A stretch of 36,503 nt of DNA from Pseudomonadota bacterium (GTDB lineage Bacteria > Myxococcota_A > UBA796 > UBA9615). A program made the translations under genes and the position numbers. The stretch covers positions 1 to 36,503 of the forward strand of contig JAAESI010000231.1 of NCBI GenBank assembly GCA_024229515.1, in the 5' to 3' direction. Below are positions 20,607 through 26,157 of this stretch, one piece after another. The first letter of the stretch is position 1; every line of letters begins with the position of its first letter. Below the pieces are notes generated by a model. The model was not told where the DNA came from. It did not search any database and was given only the letters and a program-made list of their open reading frames with translations.

Positions 20607-20931
20607 CGACCTCGAGGCCGTGGGGCGGTGGAGCACCTCGCCCGCCGGTTGATCTCGGACAGGTGAAGCCGCGCCGAGAGCTCCCGCCCCCGTCCTCGTT
20701 TTCCACATGTTTCCCACAGGCTAAAGCCGCTGCTGGCGCGGGTCTTCGGCGCCCTGTGGATATCCCCCCTGTTGAAATCCAGTGGATCCACCTCGAGCTC
20801 CTCGAGGCCGGTCCGTTTTCCGCCGATGGCCCACAGATCCCTGCACAGCTTTTCCACAGCTTCAGCCCAACGCCGGCGGCCTTTTCCACGTTTCCACAGC
20901 CCCTACGAGGGCTACTAGGAGATATCTAACC
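20607..20931. other. 325-bp stretch holding the putative replication origin
   Basis: No convincing gene here. The open frame 20603-20929 starts by ATGA overlap but is Pro/Ser-rich with weak third-position bias and coincides with the DnaA-like boxes. The segment 20905-20955 is clearly richer in A+T than its surroundings (for example GGAGATATCTAACCTTGATT), as expected for an unwinding element beside DnaA boxes. Confidence 0.6.
20699..20898. other. Cluster of DnaA-box-like sites (candidate origin of replication)
   Basis: Two perfect matches to TTWTNCACA: TTTTCCACA at 20699-20707 and 20850-20858. Four one-mismatch sites: TTTCCCACA 20710-20718, ATATCCACA on the minus strand at 20755-20763, TTTTCCACG 20882-20890 and GTTTCCACA 20890-20898. 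Six sites in 200 bp, five on the same strand, is far above chance in DNA of this composition. The phage lacks its own initiator and polymerase genes, so recruiting host DnaA is a sensible reading. No dnaA-like gene is present. Confidence 0.68.
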
Positions 20932-21312
20932 TTGATTTCTGGCAGTAGTAGTAAGGCGCCCCGCGCCGAGATCCGGACTCCATTCGACAAGGAGACCCAG
21001 GAGGTCCTAGTCCACCGGCTCCGACACCTGGCCCGCCAGGCGGCCGAGCGGCTCGACCTCCTTCCCCTCGGTCCGCTCTGGGCCTTCGTGGGATACGACC
21101 GCGCCGAGCTCCTGGCGCACCTCGAGCGCCGACACCTGCAGGGCTGCCTGATCTGCGGCTCCGAGCTCGACGAGCGGCCAGTGATCTGCCATATCGATCC
21201 ACTGGGCGCGGCCGTCGACGGCGCCAGCCTGCAGCGGGTAATGGCCCTCGAGAACTTCGGCTTCGGGCATGACAGCTGCAATCGGCGCCTGGGCGCCAGG
21301 TCGTTGTCCTGA
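20932..21312 (+). CDS. HNH-like zinc-finger protein
   Basis: A 126-residue protein from TTG 20932, with AGGAG about 12 bases upstream; the frame further upstream translates the DnaA-box region. A helical N-terminus (VLVHRLRHLARQAAERL, then LLAHLERRH) leads into C72-x2-C75, H87-I-D-P, N108 and H113-x2-C116-N, the arrangement of HNH/endonuclease VII-like zinc folds. Such proteins nick or cut branched or packaged DNA. With Asp89 after His87 the catalytic set is plausible but not certain. TGATG at 21310 couples the next gene, another nuclease-like protein. Confidence 0.62.
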   Translation: MISGSSSKAPRAEIRTPFDKETQEVLVHRLRHLARQAAERLDLLPLGPLWAFVGYDRAELLAHLERRHLQGCLICGSELDERPVICHIDPLGAAVDGASLQRVMALENFGFGHDSCNRRLGARSLS

Positions 21313-21764
21313 TGGCGCCCCGCAAGCTGACCCCCGAGACGAAGACCGTCCGCTACATGATCAACGGCCTGGGCATGATCGCCGACCGGACCGCCCGCCG
21401 CGTGAAGCGGATCTCCTTCGACCTCTTCGGCTTCGTCGACGTGATCGGCTTCAAGCCTAGAAACCTGGCCGGCTACGAGCTCCAAGGCGCCGGCGCCGCG
21501 CCCTGGCTGTGCGTCCAGACGACGACGTCGAAAAACCAGGGCGCCCGCAAGCGGAAGATCTTGGAGTCGGAGGTGCTCGCGGCCCGGGCCTATGCGCTCG
21601 TGGCCTCGGGCCATCAGGTGCAGGTGTGGGGCTGGATCTCCGGCCGCCACGCCGGCGCCGAGGCCTTCCGGCGCTGGACCCTCTCGGGAGAATCTCCGGG
21701 CCGGCTCGAGTGGCACGATCGAGGGGTGATAGAGGTCCCGCCCGAGCTCCTCGTCCAGCCATAA
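21312..21764 (+). CDS. PD-(D/E)XK-like phage nuclease (FGFVD...QTT type)
   Basis: A 150-residue protein. D37-LFGFVD43 followed by a beta strand with Q69-T-T resembles a variant PD-(D/E)XK core known from phage proteins with the pattern RxDLFGFxD...VQTT. The ARKRKILESE helix and VASGHQVQVWGW strand after it also fit. It could be a Holliday-junction resolvase or endonuclease. Placing it in this superfamily is from memory of the pattern. The gene ends just before the promoter at 21766. Confidence 0.62.
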   Translation: MAPRKLTPETKTVRYMINGLGMIADRTARRVKRISFDLFGFVDVIGFKPRNLAGYELQGAGAAPWLCVQTTTSKNQGARKRKILESEVLAARAYALVASGHQVQVWGWISGRHAGAEAFRRWTLSGESPGRLEWHDRGVIEVPPELLVQP

Positions 21765-21765
21765 G

Positions 21766-21793
21766 TTGACAGCCGACGCTGAGTCAGTACCCT
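21766..21793 (+). promoter_or_regulatory. Promoter (TTGACA, 16 bp, TACCCT)
   Basis: A perfect -35 TTGACA at 21766-21771 and TACCCT at 21788-21793 with a 16-bp gap, placed in the short gap between two genes. This is the best housekeeping-sigma promoter visible in the window. Transcription would start near 21800, exactly at a hairpin, and drive the 21846 gene and those after it. Confidence 0.68.
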
Positions 21794-21795
21794 GT

Positions 21796-21811
21796 GGGCG
21801 CAAAGGCGCCC
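21796..21811 (+). other. 5'-end stem-loop of the early transcript
   Basis: GGGCGC, loop AAAG, GCGCCC: a perfect 6-bp stem with four-base loop that would be at or near the 5' end of the transcript from the promoter at 21766. It may stabilise the mRNA. No T tract follows, so it is not a terminator. Confidence 0.55.
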
Positions 21812-21845
21812 GACCCAACAACCACCAGCAGAGAAGGAGGCACCC

Positions 21846-22214
21846 ATGGCGAGAGTCACCACCATGACCCGCAACACGCGCACCAGCACCGAGGCCCTGG
21901 CGAAGAGGACCGCGGACCTGGTCGTGGAGAATCTCCCGGACGTGATCCGCCGGGTGGTCGATACCAACAACGCGTCCGCCCTGAAGCTGACCCTCAAGGT
22001 CAATCCGCCCGGCCGGACCGAGGCGACGAAGGACCCGGAGATCTCGATCCGCTGCAAGCCAGACTTCGGGGACGAGATCGTGACCCTGAAGGCCCGTCTC
22101 ACCGGTGAGGGCGACGACGCCCAGCTGAGCCTGATCTCTGAGCTCAGCCCGGAGGAGGTCGGCTTCCAGGACGACCAGACCGGAGAATCCGGAGAGGAGG
22201 CGGCCACCGGCTAA
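21846..22214 (+). CDS. Small soluble early protein, unknown
   Basis: A 122-residue protein behind the promoter at 21766 and a strong ribosome site (AGAGAAGGAGGCACCC). A helical N-terminus (ALAKRTADLVVENLPDVIRR) and beta-rich centre (ALKLTLKVNPPGRTEA, PEISIRCKPDF, EIVTLKARLTG) end in an acidic tail. The strong promoter and leader predict abundant early expression. An acidic tail on a small beta protein recalls single-strand DNA-binding proteins, but no diagnostic motif is seen. Confidence 0.68.
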   Translation: MARVTTMTRNTRTSTEALAKRTADLVVENLPDVIRRVVDTNNASALKLTLKVNPPGRTEATKDPEISIRCKPDFGDEIVTLKARLTGEGDDAQLSLISELSPEEVGFQDDQTGESGEEAATG

Positions 22215-22219
22215 CCTGC

Positions 22220-22225
22220 TACCCT
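22220..22225 (+). promoter_or_regulatory. Second TACCCT element (weak promoter candidate)
   Basis: The same hexamer as the -10 element at 21788, in the next gap, again followed by a GC-rich hairpin and a leader before a gene. No -35 hexamer is visible at the right distance, so it may be an extended or activator-dependent promoter, or chance. Confidence 0.3.
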
Positions 22226-22242
22226 GAAGCAGACCCCGTGGA

Positions 22243-22303
22243 GGGGGGGACGCTGGGCGCCGTCGGGTTGATCGCCTTCTTCTCCGGCCGCCCGCTCCCC
22301 CCC
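22243..22303 (+). other. Long GC-rich RNA hairpin in the leader of the 22333 gene
   Basis: GGGGGGGA (22243-22250) pairs with TCCCCCCC (22296-22303). The stem continues as GC (22252-22253) with GC (22294-22295) and GGGCG (22255-22259) with CGCCC (22289-22293). That is 15 base pairs with two single-base bulges and a 29-base loop. No T tract follows. It ends 29 bases before the ATG, so it could control translation, protect the RNA or act at DNA level. Confidence 0.6.
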
Positions 22304-22332
22304 GCCACCTATTCAACGAGGAGAAGGCGACC

Positions 22333-22689
22333 ATGATCGACAAGATCCTGAAGGCTGCCCGCGTGGTTGGCGAGGCGGCCCAGATCCACGACCTCCCAGG
22401 TGGGACGATCGAGAGCCCCAACGTCGAGCGGGTGATAACGACCGACGTCGAGGCCTTCGAGGAGCTCGTCCGCCTGGTGGAGGACTACTTCAACCCAGGC
22501 CGAGCACCGGGGAGTCTCTGCCAGTTTTGCCAGGCCCCGCTGGTCTGGATCAAGACCGGCAACAACTCCCGGGCCCCGCTGGACGCTGCCCACGTCTCCG
22601 GCCTCGACGACACCGGCCGACACCACCGGATCCGGCTCTCCCACTTCGCCACCTGCCCGAGGCCGCCACGGCGAAAGCCAAGGCCATGA
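22333..22689 (+). CDS. Phage Cys/His zinc-binding protein
   Basis: A 118-residue protein after CAACGAGGAGAAGGCGACC. The C-terminal half has CQFC near residue 63, VWIKTGNNSRAPLDA, and SHFATCP near 103-109. This is a frequent layout in phage early proteins where CxxC and H/C near the end bind zinc around a short beta sheet. The N-terminal half is helical and acidic (VEAFEELVRLVEDYFN). Function unknown. The next gene overlaps by ATGA. Confidence 0.68.
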   Translation: MIDKILKAARVVGEAAQIHDLPGGTIESPNVERVITTDVEAFEELVRLVEDYFNPGRAPGSLCQFCQAPLVWIKTGNNSRAPLDAAHVSGLDDTGRHHRIRLSHFATCPRPPRRKPRP

Positions 22690-23918
22690 GCGGCGCCACA
22701 GATCGGGCCTACCTTGGCGGGTCGGGTGACGACTCCGAGATCGGGAGCTCGATCCGCCGGCAGATCCGGGCCCAGGTCCTCGAGGAGCTCGTTTTCGTCG
22801 ACGTCGGCGGCCTGACCCCGGTCCAGATCGCCTCCCGCGTCGACGTCGCCCCGCGGATCGTCCAGGCCCACCTCCGGGCCCTGGTCGCCGGCGGCCAGGC
22901 CGGCGTCCGCCGCGGCCGCTACCACCGGACCACCGAGAAGAAGGAGACCGACACCATGGACGACAACGACCAGGCGCCCAAGACCATGCGCCAGCGGGTC
23001 CTCGAGGTCCTGCCCGACGGCGTCGACAACGCCCAGACGGCCAAGGAGCTGGCGGCCGTGCTGGACGTCCCGCCGAACAACATCGCGGCCGTGCTGGTCC
23101 ACTTCCGGAAGACCGGGACCGCCGTCCGGTCTCGAGAGGGGGGCGCCCAGGACCCCTACCGATTCCACCGGCGGCCAGCTCACCTGGCGCCGGAGCTGGC
23201 CGAAGCCACGGCCGACCAGCTCCTCGAGCACCACGCCGGGCACCAGAGCACCAGCGCCCGCCACCCTGGCCGCCACTCCGGCCCAGAGGTCGGGTGTCTG
23301 CTCTGCGCCGATCAGCGGGAGGCCCTCGAGATCTTCGACGAGCCCAACCCCGGGACCATGGAGGACCCCCTCCCGGCCGGCTACACCGACGCCCCGGAGG
23401 TCGTCGCGGCCAAGCTGCGCCACGCGGCCCCGCCGAAGGCCGACCTCGAGACCGGCGAGGTGACCGATCAGAGCCACGTCGGGCCCGTGGACGATTGTCC
23501 TCGGTGCTCCCAGGACGGCCCACCGCTCACGATCGACCAGCCCCTCGACGTCTCCCCTCGAGGAGAGTCTCCCCTGGCCTCGGTCTACCGCCTGGTCCAG
23601 GAGCACGCCACGCGGAAGGCGACCGAGCTCAACGACGAGATCCAGCGCCACATTGACGACGGGATTCCGATCTCGGCGCTCCGGGTGGTGGTCGGTCCCG
23701 AGCTCGGGGAGGAGCGGGTCGAGCGGATCACCCAGCCGACCGCGGCCGTGGCCTACCAGCTCGTCCGCGACAATCTCCGGGCCCGGGCCGTGGAGCTCCG
23801 CCGAGATCTCGAGATCCTCGAGGCCGCGGCGGTCCTGTGCGATCGCCTCATGGACGAGGAGCAGGACCTCGGCATTGATCGGCTCGAGGAGCGGATCCGC
23901 CAGGAGGTGGCGCCATGA
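22686..23918 (+). CDS. Double winged-helix protein (fusion, internal start at 22956)
   Basis: A 410-residue protein. The first winged helix, residues about 25-80, contains LTPVQIASRVDVAPRIVQAH and LRALVAGGQAG. After TTEKKETDT a Met at residue 91 opens a second one (MRQRVLEVLPDGVDNAQTAK, then LDVPPNNIAAVLVHFRKTGT). A His-rich linker, C-containing segments (GCLLCAD, CPRCSQ) and a long helical C-terminus (VRDNLRARAVELRRDLEILE) follow. ATG 22956 has a full leader (GAGAAGAAGGAGACCGACACC), so two genes appear fused in frame. With two DNA-binding domains and a large body, it is the best candidate here for a replication or transcription regulator; that is inference. Confidence 0.68.
   Translation: MSGATDRAYLGGSGDDSEIGSSIRRQIRAQVLEELVFVDVGGLTPVQIASRVDVAPRIVQAHLRALVAGGQAGVRRGRYHRTTEKKETDTMDDNDQAPKTMRQRVLEVLPDGVDNAQTAKELAAVLDVPPNNIAAVLVHFRKTGTAVRSREGGAQDPYRFHRRPAHLAPELAEATADQLLEHHAGHQSTSARHPGRHSGPEVGCLLCADQREALEIFDEPNPGTMEDPLPAGYTDAPEVVAAKLRHAAPPKADLETGEVTDQSHVGPVDDCPRCSQDGPPLTIDQPLDVSPRGESPLASVYRLVQEHATRKATELNDEIQRHIDDGIPISALRVVVGPELGEERVERITQPTAAVAYQLVRDNLRARAVELRRDLEILEAAAVLCDRLMDEEQDLGIDRLEERIRQEVAP
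22956..23918 (+). CDS. Possible internally initiated form of the winged-helix protein
   Basis: Initiation at ATG 22956 would give 320 residues beginning MDDNDQAPKTMRQRVLEVLP. The ribosome site GAAGAAGGAGACCGACACC matches the leader cassette of stand-alone early genes such as 21846 and 25270. The product would keep only the second winged helix and the C-terminal body. Whether both forms are made cannot be told from sequence. Confidence 0.45.
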   Translation: MDDNDQAPKTMRQRVLEVLPDGVDNAQTAKELAAVLDVPPNNIAAVLVHFRKTGTAVRSREGGAQDPYRFHRRPAHLAPELAEATADQLLEHHAGHQSTSARHPGRHSGPEVGCLLCADQREALEIFDEPNPGTMEDPLPAGYTDAPEVVAAKLRHAAPPKADLETGEVTDQSHVGPVDDCPRCSQDGPPLTIDQPLDVSPRGESPLASVYRLVQEHATRKATELNDEIQRHIDDGIPISALRVVVGPELGEERVERITQPTAAVAYQLVRDNLRARAVELRRDLEILEAAAVLCDRLMDEEQDLGIDRLEERIRQEVAP

Positions 23919-24133
23919 TGCGCCTCCAAGCGGTCCAGACGATCGCCGTCCCCGCCGAGCAGGAGACCGAGCTCGGGACCGTCCCGATCGTGGGCGGAGC
24001 TCAGACGGTCACCGTCACCCGTGGGTGGTTTCAGTGTGACCTCTGCGGGCTGACCGGCGCCTTCGACGGCATGGCCTCCCCCATGATGGCCCCGCCCTGC
24101 TCCCAGGGCTGTGATCCGGAGCAGACACAATGA
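23915..24133 (+). CDS. Small Cys-motif protein
   Basis: A 72-residue protein (ATGATG start, ATGA-type overlaps on both sides). A beta-rich N-terminus (LQAVQTIAVPAEQETELG, QTVTVTRGWFQ) leads into CDLCG and then PPCSQGC, a probable single zinc site. Function unknown. Confidence 0.6.
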   Translation: MMRLQAVQTIAVPAEQETELGTVPIVGGAQTVTVTRGWFQCDLCGLTGAFDGMASPMMAPPCSQGCDPEQTQ

Positions 24134-24642
24134 CCGGCCCGACGCTGCCCTTCGACGACGGGCCCACCTGCCCAGGCTGTGACGGCCGGGACGTCTGGGT
24201 CCTCGGCCTGGTCGGTCTCGAGACCTTCCTCAGCTGCCGAGACTGCTCGAGGCGCTGGAAGACCTTCGACGACGTGGCCGGCGCCGTCGATCGCGAGATC
24301 CCCGTGGGCATGTTTGACGCCGCGGAGGGGGACCGGCTTCGGGACGCCGGGATCGCCTCGGCGGCCGCCTCTCGAGCGGCCCTCCTCTGGTTCGCCAAGG
24401 CGACCGCCCTCCACCTCGGCCGGACCGGCCTGGTGGTCTGTGCGGACGACGTCCAGCGGGAGCTGAAGCGCCAGGGCCACGACCCGGAGGACCTCGGCAA
24501 CGCTGCCGGCGCTCTCTTCCGGGGCCCGAAGCTCTGGCGGTGTGTCGGCTTCCGCAACTCCGAGCGGACGGCCCGGCAGTCGGGAGCGATCCGCGAATGG
24601 GTCCGCCGCGACGTCGAGCCACCCCTGCAGGTGGCGTCATGA
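24130..24642 (+). CDS. Zinc-ribbon plus helical-domain early protein
   Basis: A 170-residue protein. C14-x2-C17 and C36-x2-C39 form a four-Cys zinc ribbon (CPGC...CRDCSRRWKTF, similar in shape to NrdR-type ribbons). Residues 60-165 form a separate domain: GMFDAAEGDRLRDAGIASAA, HLGRTGLVVCADDVQRELKR, a DPEDLGNAAGALFRG turn and GFRNSERTARQSGAIREWV. The second part resembles a phage protein domain of unknown function in which a conserved W/S/R region ends the fold. Role unknown. Confidence 0.66.
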   Translation: MTGPTLPFDDGPTCPGCDGRDVWVLGLVGLETFLSCRDCSRRWKTFDDVAGAVDREIPVGMFDAAEGDRLRDAGIASAAASRAALLWFAKATALHLGRTGLVVCADDVQRELKRQGHDPEDLGNAAGALFRGPKLWRCVGFRNSERTARQSGAIREWVRRDVEPPLQVAS

Positions 24643-24884
24643 GGGCCGAGCAGGAGCTCGTCCACGTCGCCCCCTGGAATTACCACGAGCTCCACCTGGG
24701 CCCGGCGTCCAACTGCTGGACGTGCGGGACCTGGACCGAGCCGACGCCCGCCGAGGTCGACCAGGTCCTCGAGGGGCTCGAGCGGGCCGAGCACTATCGG
24801 CCGCCCTCGATCGCCTGGCGGGCCTTCGCCCTGGCGGTGCTCGCCGGCCTGGTGGCCTGGCGGGTCTGGTGGACGCTGCCATGA
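24639..24884 (+). CDS. Tail-anchored membrane protein with CxxC
   Basis: An 81-residue protein coupled by ATGA. The N-terminal soluble part has NCWTCGTW near residues 25-32. The C-terminal 25 residues form one membrane helix (WRAFALAVLAGLVAWRVWW). With a cytoplasmic Cys motif and a C-terminal anchor it matches the next protein in layout. Function unknown. Confidence 0.58.
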   Translation: MRAEQELVHVAPWNYHELHLGPASNCWTCGTWTEPTPAEVDQVLEGLERAEHYRPPSIAWRAFALAVLAGLVAWRVWWTLP

Positions 24885-25111
24885 GCTCGCGATACTGCGC
24901 GCACAAGTGGAAGAAGGCGCAACGCGACGGCGTGGCCTTCCAGGTTTGTGTGCGCTGCTGGACGTCGCGGCCGCATGACTGGGAGCCGAGCCGCTTCGAT
25001 CGAGACGAGCATGGCGGAGACCCGGCCTACGGGATCTCGCTGGGGCTGGCCGTTGGCCTGCTCTTCTGGGCCGTCGTGGCCCTGCTCGCAGCCTGGTGGT
25101 GGTGGTCATGA
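24881..25111 (+). CDS. Tail-anchored zinc-ribbon protein (CxHKW...CxxC, WWWW end)
   Basis: A 76-residue protein. C6-x-H8-K-W and C23-x2-C26 make a compact zinc site of the same type as the 16310 protein. A C-terminal membrane helix (GISLGLAVGLLFWAVVALLA) ends in AWWWWS. With the gene upstream this is a pair of tail-anchored Cys-motif proteins, possibly acting together at the inner membrane. Function unknown. Confidence 0.6.
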   Translation: MSSRYCAHKWKKAQRDGVAFQVCVRCWTSRPHDWEPSRFDRDEHGGDPAYGISLGLAVGLLFWAVVALLAAWWWWS

Positions 25112-25677
25112 GCGGCGACCGTCTGGCCCTCGAGGTACTGGCCGCCGAGATCTTCCCCCACTCCGAGGCCTGCACCTCGAGCGGGATCCCGGGCTGCCAG
25201 TGTGGCGCCCAGGAGCTCAGGCTGGCCCGCTACCGTAGAGAACAACAACAACGAGAAGGAGGCGACACCATGACAGCAGCGAAGAAGCAGGACCCGAAGG
25301 AGCTCGAGGAGCTCGAGGTCCACGGTGGCCAGCAGGTGGTCGGCCTGGTCGACGACTACATCCGGAAGGCGGTCAGCCAGCTGGTGGTCGTCTCCGGAGT
25401 CGAGCAGGAGATCAATCGCATAATCGGCAACCGGCTGACCTCGATCGTCGAGGAGCAGCTCGAAGCCAGGACCCAGGAGGTGGCCGAGAAGATCCTCGAG
25501 CAGGAGCTCCGCCGGCGCCTGAAGCACCTCCTCGAGGGGCGCCTCCCCTTCACCCTGGGGGTGACGATCAAGGCCCGGGACTCCGAGCTGCTGGCGGCCG
25601 CGGTCGAGGAGACGAAGCCGAAGCCGAAGCCGAAGCGGAAGCGGAAGAAGAAGGTCATCCGGAAGGTGACACCATGA
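25108..25677 (+). CDS. Early protein, fusion of a Cys-motif segment to a coiled-coil protein (internal start at 25270)
   Basis: A 189-residue reading frame. Residues 1-45 (LALEVLAAEIFPHSEACTSS, then GCQCGAQEL) look like a small zinc-binding protein. Residues 46-54 (EQQQREGGD) are the translated leader AACAACAACAACGAGAAGG. Met55 then opens a long helical part (VNG-less, EQEINRIIGNRLTSIVEEQL, VAEKILEQELRRRLKHLL) ending in a Lys/Pro repeat (KPKPKPKRKRKKK) that could bind nucleic acid. The absence of a stop before ATG 25270 makes this an apparent gene fusion. Function unknown. Confidence 0.6.
   Translation: MSGDRLALEVLAAEIFPHSEACTSSGIPGCQCGAQELRLARYRREQQQREGGDTMTAAKKQDPKELEELEVHGGQQVVGLVDDYIRKAVSQLVVVSGVEQEINRIIGNRLTSIVEEQLEARTQEVAEKILEQELRRRLKHLLEGRLPFTLGVTIKARDSELLAAAVEETKPKPKPKRKRKKKVIRKVTP
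25270..25677 (+). CDS. Probable internally initiated coiled-coil protein with basic tail
   Basis: ATG 25270 is preceded by AACAACAACAACGAGAAGG and AGGCGACACC, the fullest version of the leader cassette in this phage. I expect the main product to be this 135-residue form: MTAAKKQDPKELEELEVHGG, a helical body and a C-terminal KPKPKPKRKRKKK tail. A GAAGCC-type repeat at about 25611-25640 encodes the tail. The basic tail suggests DNA or RNA binding. Confidence 0.6.
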   Translation: MTAAKKQDPKELEELEVHGGQQVVGLVDDYIRKAVSQLVVVSGVEQEINRIIGNRLTSIVEEQLEARTQEVAEKILEQELRRRLKHLLEGRLPFTLGVTIKARDSELLAAAVEETKPKPKPKRKRKKKVIRKVTP

Positions 25678-26108
25678 GCCACCGCTGGGTCGTCCAGATC
25701 TTCGTCGGCGATCGCGAGGAGGTGGCGGAGGAGCTCCGCGCCTGGCTCGAGCTCGCCGAGGACCGCCTGGTCCACGACGTCGACGGCCACCCGGCCCTGA
25801 TGATCTCGACCGGGGGCCCTGGGCCCGCCGGGGTCGCCGTCACCGCGGTGACCAAGGTCCACGACGAGGAGGAGAGCAGGGGGGCGCCGGACTTTTTCGC
25901 CAGGAGGTGGGGCGCCGCGATCGCCGTCCTGCTGCTGCTCGCCGGCTGTGCTCCCCAGGTCTCCCCGCGGACCGAGAGCGGCTTCCTACCGCCGGACCTC
26001 TGCTCGGCGATCGGCTGGCCGGGGGCCTTCCTCGGGATCGTCGTCACCCTGGCGGTCATGGTGGTGGCGCTCTATTGGATCTGGGCCCACTACCAGCCGG
26101 GGAGCTGA
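25674..26108 (+). CDS. Membrane protein with internal lipobox-like segment
   Basis: A 144-residue protein, ATGA-coupled. Residues 1-65 form a soluble domain (WVVQIFVGDREEVAEELRAW, ALMISTGGPGPAGVAVTAVT). A hydrophobic run then ends in a lipobox (WGAAIAVLLLLAGCAPQ, Cys near residue 93), and a second membrane helix follows (AFLGIVVTLAVMVVALYWIW). A lipobox after 75 soluble residues cannot be processed as a normal signal. Either the N-terminal part was fused to a small lipoprotein, an internal start is used (GTG 25848 is possible), or the lipobox is chance. It is the last gene before the terminase genes. Confidence 0.55.
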   Translation: MSHRWVVQIFVGDREEVAEELRAWLELAEDRLVHDVDGHPALMISTGGPGPAGVAVTAVTKVHDEEESRGAPDFFARRWGAAIAVLLLLAGCAPQVSPRTESGFLPPDLCSAIGWPGAFLGIVVTLAVMVVALYWIWAHYQPGS

Positions 26109-26157
26109 CCGAGCTCGGGGTGGACGCGGAGGAGGTCTCGGGGAGAGACTAGAGGCC

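Noticed and set aside
20603..20929. 108-codon frame starting by ATGA overlap
   Set aside because: Composition is Pro/Ser-rich with weak coding bias, it coincides with the DnaA-box array, and I see no domain. A small protein cannot be fully excluded.
20946..20954. TAGTAGTAA resembling a DnaA-trio
   Set aside because: It is about 48 bases from the nearest box, has the wrong polarity for the known arrangement, and lies within the Ser-Ser-Ser codons of the 20932 gene.
25907..26152. 81-codon frame over the end of the 25674 gene
   Set aside because: Arg/Pro/Gly-rich shadow without coding character, though GGAGGTGG at its start resembles a ribosome site.
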